Source of the DNA: Thermocrispum agreste DSM 44070 | Lineage (GTDB): Bacteria; Actinomycetota; Actinomycetes; Mycobacteriales; Pseudonocardiaceae | DNA length: 64,000 nucleotides | Assembly: GCF_000427905.1 (NCBI RefSeq) | Contig: NZ_KE386604.1 | Coordinates: 610,648 to 674,647 of the forward strand | Direction of reading: 5' to 3' | In this document: positions 49,300 through 59,214 of the stretch, piece by piece | Layout: every line of letters starts with the position of its first letter | Position numbering within the stretch: position 1 is the first letter of the stretch | Notes under the pieces: model-generated | The model's database searches: none | What the model was told of the DNA's origin: nothing | The model's input: the letters and a program-made list of their open reading frames with translations, nothing else | Program-made: the position numbers and the translations under genes

Positions 49300-50712
49300 T
49301 CAGCCGAGCAGGCTCGAGCCCACCGAGCGGACGTGGTCGTAGAGACCGAGGACGCCGAGCGCGAGCGGCAGCACCGAAGCGATGCACACCGCCTCCAGGA
49401 TCTCCACCGTGCGCCGCAGCGGCGGCGAGAAGCGCTGCTTGGGGAACACCACACCGACCACCAGCGCGGCGGCGCCGACCAGGACCAGCGTGCCGAACAC
49501 CCAGATGAGCCGCTCCTCCGGAGTGGCCGCCCACAGCCAGCTGAGCAGGATGCCGGCGGCGGCCACCATGCCGACGGTCAGCAGCGCGATCGCCTGGCTG
49601 CCGTTGGCGTAGGTGCGCGCCCGCAGCAGCAGGGCGAGGGTCGCCGCGATGGACAGCAGCAAACCGAACGTGCCCGCCGGAGCGGCGAGCACCGAGGAAA
49701 TCGCCACGACCGAGCCGCAGCCGATCAACAGACCGGTCATGTACTCGTGCGCCACCGACGTGCGACGCTCGATCAGCTCGTAGTCCGGGAAGCCGCTGTC
49801 CTCCTTCAGTTCCTCCGCTGTGCTCGGCACCACCGGGGACGGCAGCTTGGCCAGCAGGATCGTGGCCCGCGGCAGGTAGGAGATCAGCGCGAGCGCGACC
49901 GCGGCCGCGGCAGCGGCGAACCCGGCCGTCGGAATGTCGTCGTCCAGGATCAGCGCGAAGACGAACGTCACCGCGCCCAGCGCACTTGCCGTCGCGGCCG
50001 CGATGAACGTCGAGATACCGGATCCGATCAACGCGATCGACGCGGCGGCGACGATCAGCATGAACACGCTCGCCAACGCCAAGTTCGCGGGCAGCTGGGC
50101 GCCCGGCACCGTGTAGAAGCCGGACACGAACGCCATGGGCAGACCGCCTGCCGCGGCGATCACCACCCCGGTGGACGCCGCGTCGTACACCTTCGACAGC
50201 GTGGCCCCGAGCGCGACGCAGGCGATGGCGAAGACGCCGCCGATGATGGCTGCCGCCAGACCGCTGCCACCCGGGAACAGCCGCCCGCCATAGAACAGAG
50301 CCACGGCCGCAGCGGCCAGCGCCAGTCCGCCACCGATGTGGCCCATGCGCCGCGCCGTCTCCGGCGTCCACGGACGGAAGTTGTCCGGGGTCACTTCCGC
50401 AATGGCGCCCACGACGTCGTCGTACAGCGGTGGCGGCGGGTTCTCGCTGCGCTTGCGCAGCTGCAGCAGTTCGCCGTCCAGCACCCCGAGCGACGCGAGC
50501 GTGCGGCTCGGGTCGAGCGGAGCGGACTCGCCCAGCTTCGCCAGCACCCAGCCGCCGTGCCGGGAACCACCGTCGCTGGACGTCTCCCTGGCCATGTCGA
50601 CCACCAGCGGCAGCAGGTCCGCCACCGCGACGTCAGCGGGCAGCGCCACGTCGATCCTGGTGCGCGGTGCCACCACCGTCACCCGGCTGAATACCGTCGT
50701 GCCCGAAGCCAC
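49300..50712 (-). CDS. eccD: Type VII secretion integral membrane protein EccD
   Basis: 470 residues from a GTG at 50712. A ubiquitin-like cytosolic domain (about 1-90) is followed by about eleven hydrophobic segments, the usual EccD plan; EccD forms the central membrane scaffold of ESX secretion. A -10-like TATAAC at 50753-50748 and a GGGGG-type ribosome site support the start. Divergent from eccC over 191 bp. Confidence 0.9.
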   Translation of the reverse strand: MASGTTVFSRVTVVAPRTRIDVALPADVAVADLLPLVVDMARETSSDGGSRHGGWVLAKLGESAPLDPSRTLASLGVLDGELLQLRKRSENPPPPLYDDVVGAIAEVTPDNFRPWTPETARRMGHIGGGLALAAAAVALFYGGRLFPGGSGLAAAIIGGVFAIACVALGATLSKVYDAASTGVVIAAAGGLPMAFVSGFYTVPGAQLPANLALASVFMLIVAAASIALIGSGISTFIAAATASALGAVTFVFALILDDDIPTAGFAAAAAAVALALISYLPRATILLAKLPSPVVPSTAEELKEDSGFPDYELIERRTSVAHEYMTGLLIGCGSVVAISSVLAAPAGTFGLLLSIAATLALLLRARTYANGSQAIALLTVGMVAAAGILLSWLWAATPEERLIWVFGTLVLVGAAALVVGVVFPKQRFSPPLRRTVEILEAVCIASVLPLALGVLGLYDHVRSVGSSLLG

Positions 50713-50747
50713 TGCAGATGCCCCCTACTTCGTCGGTCGTCGGCCCT

Positions 50748-50776
50748 GTTATATCGGACTTCGCCTGCTCGCACAG
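50748..50776 (-). promoter_or_regulatory. Candidate eccD promoter
   Basis: On the minus strand CTGTGC (50776-50771), 17-nt spacer, TATAAC (50753-50748). The -10 matches five of six consensus bases; the -35 is weak. It would give a leader of about 30 nt. Confidence 0.4.
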
Positions 50777-50903
50777 CGGCAACCCAGGATTCCACCGGAT
50801 CAATTTCGGTCACCTGGCACCCGAGGCAGGTCGAGGTTCGCTACCGTGTCAGACGGTTGCGGCCCAGTCGCGTCCAGTCGCCGAGGTGTAGAGGGGTTCA
50901 TCG

Positions 50904-53900
50904 GTGAGCACGGTTCAGTTCAAGAGGCCACCACGCATGCCGGCGCCGCGCACGCCCGGCGGCGAAGTGCACTTGGAGCCACCGCCGGAGATCCCGCGCA
51001 ACATCCCGGGCAACGTCGTCCAGAAGATCCTGCCGTTCGTCATGATTCTGGCGACGCTCGGCATGGTCGCCTTCATGTTCACCGCGATGCGCGACCGGGG
51101 CGGGGTCAACCCGTTCTTCCTGATGATGCCGGTGATGATGCTGGTGTCGATGGGCGGCATGTTCCTCGGCGGCGGCCGCGGCGGCGCGCAGAAGAAGGCC
51201 GAGATGAACGAGGACCGCAAGGACTATCTGCGGTACCTCGGGCAGATGCGGGAGCGGGCCCACCAGGCGATGCGCGAGCAGCACGCCGCGCTGGAATGGG
51301 TCCACCCGCACCCCAGCACGCTGCTGACCATCGCGGGCAGCCGCCGGATGTGGGAGCGGCGGGCCAGCGACAAGGACTTCATGCACCTGCGGGTGGGGTT
51401 GAGCTCGCACCGGCTGGCCACCCGGCTGGTGCCGCCGCAGACCGGGCCGGTGGACGAGCTGGAACCCATCTCCACGCTGGCGCTGCGCCGGTTCACCAGG
51501 GCGAACTCGCTGGTGCGCAACCTGCCGACGCAGATCTCGGTGCGCGGTTTCGCCGCCATCAGCCTCAACGGCGAACGCGAGCACGTGCTGTCGTTCGCCC
51601 GTGCCATGCTGGCCCAGCTGGTCACCCTGCACAGCCCGGAGGACGTGCTGGTTGCGGTGGCCTCGGCGGGCAAGGCCAAGCGGGACTGGGAGTGGGTGAA
51701 GTGGCTGCCGCACGCCCAGCACCCGACGCTCACCGACGGCATCGGCCAGCTGCGCATGATGGCCAGCTCGCTGCAGCAGATCGAGGACTGGCTGGCCGAG
51801 GAGCTGGCGCCACGCCCGCGGTTCCAGCGCAAGGCGCCGTACACCGACGGGCCGCACATCGTGATCATCGTCGACGACGCGGACATCAGCCGGGAAGAGC
51901 GGATCGTCATCGACGAGGGCCTTGCCGGGGTCACCGTGCTGGACATCTCCGGGCAGCTGAACCGGCTGGCCGCCCGGCGTGGCCTGCGGCTGGAGGTCAA
52001 GGAGGGCCAGCTCGGCGCGCGCAACGCGGGCGGCGTCGAGTGGTTCGGCACCCCGGACTCGCTCAGCCTGGCCGAGGCGGAGGCGATCGCCAGGCGCATC
52101 TCGCCGTACCGGATCGGCACCACGGCGCAGGGCGAGGAGGAAGAAGACCACCCGCTGATGTCCAACCCCGGCCTGCTCGAGCTGCTGGGCATCCCGGGCG
52201 ACGCGATGACGTTCGACGTCCAGCAGGCGTGGCGGCCGCGCCCGATCCGCGACCGGTACCGTGTCCCGTTCGGCGTCGGCGAGCACGGCCAGCCGGTGTA
52301 CCTGGACATCAAGGAAGCGGCCGCGGAAGGCATGGGGCCGCACGGCCTGTGCATCGGTGCGACCGGTTCCGGTAAGTCCGAGTTCCTGCGCACCATCGTG
52401 CTGGCGATGATGTGCACCCACTCGTCGACCCAGCTCAACTTCGTGCTGGTCGACTTCAAGGGTGGTGCGACGTTCCTCGGCCTGGAGGCCGCGCCGCACG
52501 TGTCGGCGGTCATCACCAACCTGGCCGACGAGGTCGTCCTGGTCGACCGTATGAAGGACGCGCTGGCCGGTGAGATGAACCGCCGTCAGGAGGCGCTCAA
52601 GCGCGGCGACGGCAAGAACTACAAGAACTTCAAGAACGCCTGGGAGTACCAGAAGGCGTGGGAGAACGGCGCCGAGATGGATCCGATGCCGGCGCTGTTC
52701 ATCGTGGTCGACGAGTTCTCCGAGCTGCTGTCGGCCAAGCCGGACTTCATCGACCTGTTCGTCGCCATCGGCCGTCTGGGCCGGTCGCTGCAGATGCACC
52801 TGCTGCTGGCCTCGCAGCGGCTGGAGGAAGGCAAGCTGCGCGGTCTGGACTCGCACCTGTCCTACCGCATCGGTCTGAAGACGTTCTCCGCCGCCGAGTC
52901 GCGGGCGGCCATCGGTGTGCCGGACGCGTTCGAACTGCCGAACGTGCCGGGTGGCGGGTACCTGAAGTACGACACCAACACGCTGGAGCGGTTCAAGGCG
53001 GCCTACGTCTCCGGGCCGTACCGGCCGGCTGGCATCAAGACCGCACCCGGTTCGAAGCAGAACGTGGTGCGGGCGGACAAGCGGCCGCGGTTGTTCGTGC
53101 CGGACTACGTCGAGCCGCCCAAGGAGCCGGAGCCGGAACCCGAGCCCGAGGTCGAGGAGAAGAAGAAGGACGACGAGGAGTCGGTGGACGAGCCGACCGA
53201 GCTGGAGGTCATCGTCAACCGGCTGATCGGCCAGGGCCCGCCCGCGCACGAGGTGTGGCTGCCGCCGCTGAACGAGCCGAACTCGCTGGACACGCTGCTG
53301 CCGAACCTCAACCCGACCGAGGACCGCGGCCTGAGCCCGGTGGGTTTCTTCGGCAACGGCAAGCTGCAGGTGCCGATCGGCATCATCGACCGCCCGTACG
53401 AGCAGCGGCGTGACCCGCTGTGGGCGGACTTCTCCGGCGGCGCCGGGCACGGCGCGGTCGTCGGTGGTCCGCAGTCCGGCAAGTCGATGATGCTGCGCAC
53501 CATCATGATGGCGCTGGCGTTGACGCACACGCCGGAAGAAGTGCAGATGTACGCCGTCGACCTCGGTGGTGGCACGCTGGCCTCGATGGAGGCCCTGCCG
53601 CACTGCGGTGGCGTCGCGGTGGCCCGGCGCGAGCCGGACAAGGCGCGCCGCATCGTGGCCGAGATGTCGACGCTGATCACCGAGCGCGAGGCCCGGTTCG
53701 GCGAGCTCGGCGTGGACTCGATGGCGGAGTTCCGCAACCTCAAGCGGCAGGGCAAGATCACCCCGGAGCAGGATCCGTTCGGTGACGCGTTCCTGTTCGT
53801 CGACGGGTGGAAGGCGCTGCGCGACGAGTTCGAGGAACTGGAGCCGCAGATCACCAGGCTGGCCCAGCAGGGTCTGGCGTTCGGCGTGCACGTGGTGATC

Positions 53901-54941
53901 GCCAACAACCGGTGGGCGGACATCCGGCCGGCGATCAAGGACATGCTGGGTACCCGGTTCGAGCTGCGGCTGGGTGACCCGAGCGAGTCGGACATCGACC
54001 GGCGGGTGGCGGCCAACGTGCCGCAGGGCCGTCCCGGCCGCGGCCTGACGCACGACAAGCTGCACTTCCTGTCTGGCCTGCCGCGCATCGACGGCTCGAG
54101 CGACCCCGAGACGGTCGGTGACGGCGTCGCAGACGCCATCGCGCGGATCGACGCGGCGTGGAAGGGCAGGCACGCACCCGCGGTGCGGATGCTGCCGAGC
54201 AAGTTCGACTACTCCGAGCTGCTGGCGCAGGACCAGCACCGCGACTCCAAGCTCATCCCGATCGGCCTCAACGAGGACGAGCTGGCGCCGGTGTACCTGG
54301 ACTTCGACGCCGATCCGCACTTCTACGCGCTGATGGACGGCGAGTCGGGCAAGACGAACCTGCTGCGCCAGATCATCCGCGGCATCCAGGACCGCTACAC
54401 GCCGAAGGAAGCGCTGGTCATCCTGGTGGACTTCCGCCGGACCCTGCTCGGCTTCATGGAGGGCGAGCAGCTGCTGGCCTACGCGGTGTCGGCCAACCAG
54501 CTGACCGACGTGATCAAGCAGGCGGCGGGCTCGATGACCAAGCGCCTGCCCGGTCCGGACGTCACCCAGGAACAGCTGAAGAACCGGTCCTGGTGGAAGG
54601 GCCCGGAGCTGTTCCTGATCGTCGACGACTACGACCTGGTGGTCACCCAGAGCGGCAATCCGCTGCAGCCGATCGCGCCGTTCCTGCCGCAGGCCAAGGA
54701 CGTCGGCCTGCACCTGGTGATCACCCGGCGCGTCGGTGGTGCCAGCAGGGCGATGTTCGACCCGGTGCTCGGCAAGCTCAAGGAGCTGTCCATGCCCGGC
54801 CTGCTGGGCAACGGTTCCCGCGACGAAGGCCAGCTGATCGGCAACCTGCGTGCCCAGGCCATGCCGCCCGGCCGAGGCTTCTTCGTCTCGCGGAAGACGG
54901 GCAAGCAGTTGATCCAGGTCTCGTGGATCGACCCGGAGTGA
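50904..54941 (+). CDS. eccC: Type VII secretion ATPase EccC (three FtsK/SpoIIIE domains)
   Basis: 1345 residues from a GTG at 50904. Two N-terminal membrane segments (about 36-55 and 66-85), then three ATPase domains with P-loops G485ATGSGKS492, G855PQSGKS861 and G1146ESGKT1151. EccC is the motor that recognises secretion signals (YxxxD/E next to WxG) and drives export; the first ATPase is the one usually active. It is a single-chain EccC, not split into Ca and Cb. Probable promoter in the divergent region with eccD. Confidence 0.96.
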   Translation: MSTVQFKRPPRMPAPRTPGGEVHLEPPPEIPRNIPGNVVQKILPFVMILATLGMVAFMFTAMRDRGGVNPFFLMMPVMMLVSMGGMFLGGGRGGAQKKAEMNEDRKDYLRYLGQMRERAHQAMREQHAALEWVHPHPSTLLTIAGSRRMWERRASDKDFMHLRVGLSSHRLATRLVPPQTGPVDELEPISTLALRRFTRANSLVRNLPTQISVRGFAAISLNGEREHVLSFARAMLAQLVTLHSPEDVLVAVASAGKAKRDWEWVKWLPHAQHPTLTDGIGQLRMMASSLQQIEDWLAEELAPRPRFQRKAPYTDGPHIVIIVDDADISREERIVIDEGLAGVTVLDISGQLNRLAARRGLRLEVKEGQLGARNAGGVEWFGTPDSLSLAEAEAIARRISPYRIGTTAQGEEEEDHPLMSNPGLLELLGIPGDAMTFDVQQAWRPRPIRDRYRVPFGVGEHGQPVYLDIKEAAAEGMGPHGLCIGATGSGKSEFLRTIVLAMMCTHSSTQLNFVLVDFKGGATFLGLEAAPHVSAVITNLADEVVLVDRMKDALAGEMNRRQEALKRGDGKNYKNFKNAWEYQKAWENGAEMDPMPALFIVVDEFSELLSAKPDFIDLFVAIGRLGRSLQMHLLLASQRLEEGKLRGLDSHLSYRIGLKTFSAAESRAAIGVPDAFELPNVPGGGYLKYDTNTLERFKAAYVSGPYRPAGIKTAPGSKQNVVRADKRPRLFVPDYVEPPKEPEPEPEPEVEEKKKDDEESVDEPTELEVIVNRLIGQGPPAHEVWLPPLNEPNSLDTLLPNLNPTEDRGLSPVGFFGNGKLQVPIGIIDRPYEQRRDPLWADFSGGAGHGAVVGGPQSGKSMMLRTIMMALALTHTPEEVQMYAVDLGGGTLASMEALPHCGGVAVARREPDKARRIVAEMSTLITEREARFGELGVDSMAEFRNLKRQGKITPEQDPFGDAFLFVDGWKALRDEFEELEPQITRLAQQGLAFGVHVVIANNRWADIRPAIKDMLGTRFELRLGDPSESDIDRRVAANVPQGRPGRGLTHDKLHFLSGLPRIDGSSDPETVGDGVADAIARIDAAWKGRHAPAVRMLPSKFDYSELLAQDQHRDSKLIPIGLNEDELAPVYLDFDADPHFYALMDGESGKTNLLRQIIRGIQDRYTPKEALVILVDFRRTLLGFMEGEQLLAYAVSANQLTDVIKQAAGSMTKRLPGPDVTQEQLKNRSWWKGPELFLIVDDYDLVVTQSGNPLQPIAPFLPQAKDVGLHLVITRRVGGASRAMFDPVLGKLKELSMPGLLGNGSRDEGQLIGNLRAQAMPPGRGFFVSRKTGKQLIQVSWIDPE

Positions 54942-54960
54942 GGCTCGCTAGGGTCGTTGC

Positions 54961-56979
54961 ATGAGCCTGCGGGTGGCCGTCGACTTCGGCACGTCGAGCA
55001 CGTGTGTGGTCGCATCGCTGTACGGCCGTGAGCCGCAGGTGGTGATGATCGACGGACATCCGTTGCTGCCGTCGTCGGTGTTCTGCGCCGAGGACGGGAC
55101 GCTGTTCGTCGGCCGGGAAGCGGAGCGGCAAGCGGCCGTCGATCCGGCGCGCTACGAACCGAACCCGAAGCGCCGGATCGACGAGGGCGAGCTGCTGCTC
55201 GGCACCACCGTGGTGCCGGTGCTGGACGCCATCCGGGCCGTGCTGGAGCGTGCGGTGTCCGAGGCGCGCCGGCTCGGCGGCGGCGCGGACGTCGACCTGC
55301 TGGTGCTGACCCACCCCGCGGACTGGGGTGTGCTCCGCACCAGGGTGCTGCGGCAGGCTGCGGCCGGGCTGGGCAACGAGATCACCCTGCTGCCCGAGCC
55401 GGTGGCCGCTGCGCTGTTCCACGCGGCCACGTTCACCCCGTCCCCGAACGACCGCACGGTGGAGTTCAGCGATTCGGCCGGTGACGTGCTGGCCGTGCTG
55501 GACATGGGGGCGGGCACGGTCGACGTGTCGGTGGTCAAGAAGGAGAGCGGCCCGGGCAGCCAGGCCGGGTACCGCGTGCTGGCCACCAAGGGAGACCCGA
55601 GCTTCGGCGGCGCGGACATCGATCAAGCGTTGCTGGAGTTCATCGGCGGGCAGGTCGCCCACACCGACCCCGAAGCGTGGCGGGCGCTGATGGAGGCACG
55701 CACGCTGGGCGACCGCAGGCGGCGCCGGGTGCTTCGGCAGGACGTCCGCGGGGCGAAGGAGACGCTCTCCCGGCACGCCTACACCGACGTGCCGATGCCG
55801 CCGCCGTTCGCCGACGCACACGTCACCCGGGAAGATCTGGAGCGGCTGATCGCAGGCCCGCTCGGCCGCGCGGTGGAGATGACCGCGATGGCCATCGACG
55901 AGGCGGGCCTGCGGCCCAAGCAGCTCACCGGCGTGTTCCTGGTGGGCGGCACCAGCCGGATCCCGATGGTGGCTCGGCTGATTCACGAACGGCTCGGCAT
56001 CGTGCCGATCACGTGGGACCAGCCGGAGACCGTCGTGGCGCGCGGCGCGATGCTGACGGTGCTGAGCGCGAAGGCGGAACCGGCTCGCTCGCGGCAGACG
56101 ATCACGCAGCCGACGTCGGCTGCACACGCGGATGCGACCGTCCCGGCGACCACGCCGGTGCCGCCGGGGCACGGTTCGGCGGCCGCCCCGACGCTCCCAG
56201 CCACCGCGCCGGCGACACCGACGACCCCGAGTGGCGGGTTCGCGCAGCCCGCCACCGGTCCCCGGCCGGCGGTGTCCGGCGGTCACCGCCCGCCGGTGTC
56301 GTCCGGTTCCGGTCAACCACCGGCCTCCCCGTCCGGGGCCGCCCAGCCGGCCGCCGCACGAAGCTATGCCCCGGTTTCCGTGGCGGGTTATCCCGCGCGG
56401 GTGTCCGCCGGCTCCGACGGCGGCAAGGACGGGGTCAGGAAGAAGGCGCTGATCGGCGCCGGGGTGCTCGCTCTCGTCGCGGTGGTGGTGGCCGGCGTCG
56501 TGCTGCTGATGCAGCCGAAGGACGACGACCAGGGGGAAGCCGAGGAGAACCGCATCTCCGCGTTCGGTTACTCGTTCACCTACCCCGAGAACTGGACCCA
56601 GACCGACACGGTCCAGGAGGACAAGCAGGTGGCCATCCGGCCGGAAGGTGAGGAAGACGGCCCCAACTTCGTGTCGGTGCAGCGGTTCGACATCGGCTAC
56701 GACTACGAGGACAACCGGGATCGGTTCATCACCGAGCTGCAGAACCGGTTGGAGGAGACGGGCCGGAACATCAAGCGGTTCAAACCCGACGACGTCTTCG
56801 CCGGCCGCCCGGTCATCACCTACATCGAAACGTCCGGCGACACCGCCACGGTGTGGCTGGTCATCGCCAAGGACGACAAGCAGCTGAGCATCGGGTGCCA
56901 GTGGGGCGGAGACGCCAGGGAAAAGGTCGAGTCCGCGTGCGAACAGGTGGTGCGGACCATCCGGTTCACCGGCGAGTGA
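54961..56979 (+). CDS. Hsp70-like protein with Rv3446c-type C-terminal domain
   Basis: 672 residues. The N-terminal ~375 residues are an Hsp70/actin-fold ATPase (VAVDFGTSSTCV, VLDMGAGTVDVS, VFLVGGTSRIPM). A Pro/Ser/Thr-rich linker (about 375-490) and one membrane segment (about 497-517) lead to an extracytoplasmic domain (about 530-672, starting NRISAFGYSFTYPENW) like the type VII secretion-associated Rv3446c C-terminal family. It is placed between eccC and the esx pair as in the M. tuberculosis ESX-4 locus. Proposed role: ATP-driven chaperone-like link across the membrane; not shown. Confidence 0.83.
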   Translation: MSLRVAVDFGTSSTCVVASLYGREPQVVMIDGHPLLPSSVFCAEDGTLFVGREAERQAAVDPARYEPNPKRRIDEGELLLGTTVVPVLDAIRAVLERAVSEARRLGGGADVDLLVLTHPADWGVLRTRVLRQAAAGLGNEITLLPEPVAAALFHAATFTPSPNDRTVEFSDSAGDVLAVLDMGAGTVDVSVVKKESGPGSQAGYRVLATKGDPSFGGADIDQALLEFIGGQVAHTDPEAWRALMEARTLGDRRRRRVLRQDVRGAKETLSRHAYTDVPMPPPFADAHVTREDLERLIAGPLGRAVEMTAMAIDEAGLRPKQLTGVFLVGGTSRIPMVARLIHERLGIVPITWDQPETVVARGAMLTVLSAKAEPARSRQTITQPTSAAHADATVPATTPVPPGHGSAAAPTLPATAPATPTTPSGGFAQPATGPRPAVSGGHRPPVSSGSGQPPASPSGAAQPAAARSYAPVSVAGYPARVSAGSDGGKDGVRKKALIGAGVLALVAVVVAGVVLLMQPKDDDQGEAEENRISAFGYSFTYPENWTQTDTVQEDKQVAIRPEGEEDGPNFVSVQRFDIGYDYEDNRDRFITELQNRLEETGRNIKRFKPDDVFAGRPVITYIETSGDTATVWLVIAKDDKQLSIGCQWGGDAREKVESACEQVVRTIRFTGE

Positions 56980-57283
56980 ACGCCACCCCGGCCCGGTCGG
57001 GTGATGTCGATGCGCGGCGTTCGCGGGCGTGAACGTTTCCGCGTCCCGATCGTTGATCGGGGCGAACTCGCAGGTCAGAGCCTATGTGGCGGGCGCGGTG
57101 ACGGTCTCGCGCCGACTGTCGGCGGCGCTCGGTTCCGCCCGCGGCGTTCACTACTGCAACTACTTGCGCATACTCGCTGACGGGGCGGAACCAGTCATGG
57201 CAGGGTCAGCGTCGTAGGGGGCGTACGAAGGCAGAAGGAAGTACGCCGGAAGAGAAGCTCACAGAAAAGGGGGCCAGCCTCTC
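56980..57283 (+). promoter_or_regulatory. Upstream region of the WXG100 pair
   Basis: 304 bp. A 7-bp hairpin CCCGATC/GATCGGG (57045-57061) may end the Hsp70-like gene. A candidate promoter, TTCACT (57147-57152), 16-nt spacer, CATACT (57169-57174), would start transcription near 57181, about 100 nt before the first WXG100 gene. Separate transcription of the small secreted proteins would make sense but is inferred. Confidence 0.4.
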
Positions 57284-57598
57284 ATGGGCGGTTACAAGGG
57301 TGAAGTCGCAGATATCACCAATGCGCACAAGAACCTGATGGACGTCAAGGCCGACCTGGACACCGCGGTCAACAACCTGGAGGCCGCGATGGGCGAGGTG
57401 CTCAGCCAGTGGCAGGGCACCGCGGCCAACGCCTTCCGTCAGCTGATGGAGCGCGTGGACGAGAAGGGTCGCTCGCTGAACGCCTCGCTGGAGAACCTGG
57501 CGGTCCTGCTGGAGAAGGCGGGCTCGACCTACCAGCAGATGGAAGAGGAGGGCGCCGGCAGCTTCAGCGGCGGGTCGTTCTCCGCGCTGGACGGCTGA
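57284..57598 (+). CDS. WXG100 family protein, EsxU-like
   Basis: 104 residues. Helix-turn-helix with WQG in the turn (SQWQGTAANAF) and YQQME near the end of helix 2, which fits the YxxxD/E secretion signal; a short Ser/Gly tail follows. Position relative to the Rv3446c-type gene and rplM matches esxU of ESX-4. Predicted to form a heterodimer with the next protein and to be exported through EccC. Confidence 0.88.
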   Translation: MGGYKGEVADITNAHKNLMDVKADLDTAVNNLEAAMGEVLSQWQGTAANAFRQLMERVDEKGRSLNASLENLAVLLEKAGSTYQQMEEEGAGSFSGGSFSALDG

Positions 57599-57647
57599 TC
57601 AACCACACCACAGGCACACCACGGATCTGACGTAAGGGGAACTCGCA

Positions 57648-57935
57648 ATGACCATTCAGGTTAACTACGCCGCGCTGGAGCGGGCCGCCGACGAGGTGAA
57701 CAGGGCCCAGCAGCTGATGAACACCAAGCTGGAGGAGGTCGAGGCCGAGGTTCGCCGGCTGGCCGCCAGCTGGGAAGGTGAGGCGCAGACCGCCTACCAG
57801 ACCGCGCAGAAGAAGCAGAACGAGGCGCAGGCCGAACTGGCTCAGGTGCTGGCCCAGATCGAGACCGCGATCATCGACGCCAAGCAGCGCTACATGAGCG
57901 GTGAGCGGGGCATCACCGAGTCCTTCGGCGGCTGA
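57648..57935 (+). CDS. WXG100 family protein, EsxT-like
   Basis: 95 residues. WEG in the turn (LAASWEGEAQTAY) and YMSGE in the C-terminal tail. Partner of the preceding EsxU-like protein, 49 nt downstream with an AAGGGGA site. Followed by a very strong terminator. Confidence 0.88.
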   Translation: MTIQVNYAALERAADEVNRAQQLMNTKLEEVEAEVRRLAASWEGEAQTAYQTAQKKQNEAQAELAQVLAQIETAIIDAKQRYMSGERGITESFGG

Positions 57936-57958
57936 CCTCTCCATCGGCGAGACGTCGC

Positions 57959-57998
57959 GGGTGTGGCCCGGACCGGGTGGGTCCGGGCCACACCCTTT
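57959..57998 (+). terminator. Intrinsic terminator after the WXG100 pair
   Basis: Perfect 16-bp stem GGGTGTGGCCCGGACC / GGTCCGGGCCACACCC with a 5-nt loop, then TTTGTG. It starts 23 nt after the stop of the EsxT-like gene and should separate the secretion locus from rplM-rpsI. Confidence 0.92.
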
Positions 57999-58127
57999 GT
58001 GCTGCCCGGGATCCGGCGGCACGAGCGCGGGTCGCGGCCGGTGAAGGCCGTGTCGCGACCCGGGCGCCGGGCAAGACCCCACCCCGCTGCGAAGCGGCGT
58101 GCACCAACCGGGTATCTTGGGACGTCG

Positions 58128-58156
58128 TTGTGCGATGCAGCGCGCCCGGATATGGG
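58128..58156 (+). promoter_or_regulatory. rplM: Candidate rplM promoter
   Basis: TTGTGC (58128-58133), 17-nt spacer, TATGGG (58151-58156), giving a leader of about 55 nt. Alternative -10-like TATCTT at 58113. Only a moderate match, but a promoter is needed after the terminator. Confidence 0.35.
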
Positions 58157-58218
58157 GAGCGCGCGGCCCGTACACCCATCCACAAGCCTGCAAGACCAGT
58201 TGACGACGAGGTAGCACC

Positions 58219-58674
58219 GTGTCCACGTACACGCCCAAACCCGGCGACATCACGCGCGCCTGGCATGTGATCGACGCCGAGGGGATCGTCCTCGGCCGTT
58301 TGGCGACCGAGGTCGCGAACCTGCTGCGCGGCAAGCACAAGCCAACGTACGCACCGCACGTGGACACCGGTGACTACGTCATCGTTGTCAACGCGGAGAA
58401 GGTCGTGCTGACCGGCAACAAGCGCGACCAGAAGCGGGCCTACCGGCACAGCGGTTACCCGGGCGGCCTGCGCAGCCGGACCTACGGCGAGCTGCTGGCG
58501 ACCAAGCCGGAGCGGCTGGTGGAGAAGGTCGTCAAGGGCATGCTGCCGAAGAACAAGCTCGGTCGTGCGCAGGCCAAGAAGCTGAAGGTGTACGCAGGGC
58601 CTGAGCACCCGCACGCGGCACAGCAGCCGCAGCCGTTCAAGATCAGCAAGGTCGCGCAGGTGAGCGCACAGTGA
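58219..58674 (+). CDS. rplM: 50S ribosomal protein L13
   Basis: 151 residues from a GTG at 58219. Early 50S assembly protein. [20 protein letters not shown] and [21 protein letters not shown] are family blocks. Overlaps rpsI by 4 nt; the pair is conserved across bacteria and, in actinobacteria, often sits beside ESX-4. Confidence 0.97.
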   Translation: MSTYTPKPGDITRAWHVIDAEGIVLGRLATEVANLLRGKHKPTYAPHVDTGDYVIVVNAEKVVLTGNKRDQKRAYRHSGYPGGLRSRTYGELLATKPERLVEKVVKGMLPKNKLGRAQAKKLKVYAGPEHPHAAQQPQPFKISKVAQVSAQ

Positions 58675-59165
58675 GCGAGGAAACCGTGACCACCACCGAG
58701 TCCCCGGCTGCCGGCGAGTCCGTCGCGGCCGTCATCACCAGCGAGACGCCCGCCGCTCCGCGTCCGTCCCGCGCTGCCGGTGGTAGCGCGCAGACCGTCG
58801 GGCGCCGCAAGGAAGCCGTGGTGCGGGTGCGTCTGGTCCCCGGCAGCGGCCAGTTCAAGCTGAACGGCCGGTCGCTGGAGGAGTACTTCCCGAACAAGGT
58901 GCACCAGCAGCTGATCCGCGAGCCGCTGGAGCTGGTGGAGAAGTCGGAGAGCTTCGACATCTTCGGCAACCTCCGCGGCGGCGGCATCAGCGGCCAGGCG
59001 GGCGCCCTGCGGCTGGCGATCGCCCGTGCGCTGGTGGAGATCGACCCGGACGACCGCCCGGCGCTGAAGAAGGCGGGCTTCCTGACCCGCGACGCCCGGG
59101 TCAAGGAGCGGAAGAAGGCAGGCCTGAAGAAGGCCCGCAAGGCGCCGCAGTACAGCAAGCGCTGA
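58671..59165 (+). CDS. rpsI: 30S ribosomal protein S9
   Basis: 164 residues. A ~35-residue Thr/Ala/Pro-rich N-terminal extension precedes the core ([19 protein letters not shown]). The C-terminal tail ending [12 protein letters not shown] reaches the P-site tRNA. GTG start overlapping rplM. Confidence 0.97.
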   Translation: MSEETVTTTESPAAGESVAAVITSETPAAPRPSRAAGGSAQTVGRRKEAVVRVRLVPGSGQFKLNGRSLEEYFPNKVHQQLIREPLELVEKSESFDIFGNLRGGGISGQAGALRLAIARALVEIDPDDRPALKKAGFLTRDARVKERKKAGLKKARKAPQYSKR

Positions 59166-59178
59166 CGTTCGTCGTGCC

Positions 59179-59214
59179 CGAACGCCCATCCGGCTCGAGC
59201 CGGGTGGGCGTTCG
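59179..59214 (+). terminator. Intrinsic terminator after rpsI
   Basis: Near-perfect 17-bp palindrome, CGAACGCCCATCCGGCT pairing with AGCCGGGTGGGCGTTCG (one T-G pair), then TGTTTG. It begins 14 nt after the rpsI stop and ends the rplM-rpsI unit. Confidence 0.92.

Noticed and set aside
47042-49342. 766-codon open frame on the plus strand
   Set aside because: Antisense to mycP, which has a full catalytic triad and signal peptide.
50898-54713. 1271-codon open frame on the minus strand
   Set aside because: Antisense shadow of eccC in GC-rich DNA; its translation is low-complexity Arg/Leu/Val/Asp and matches no family.
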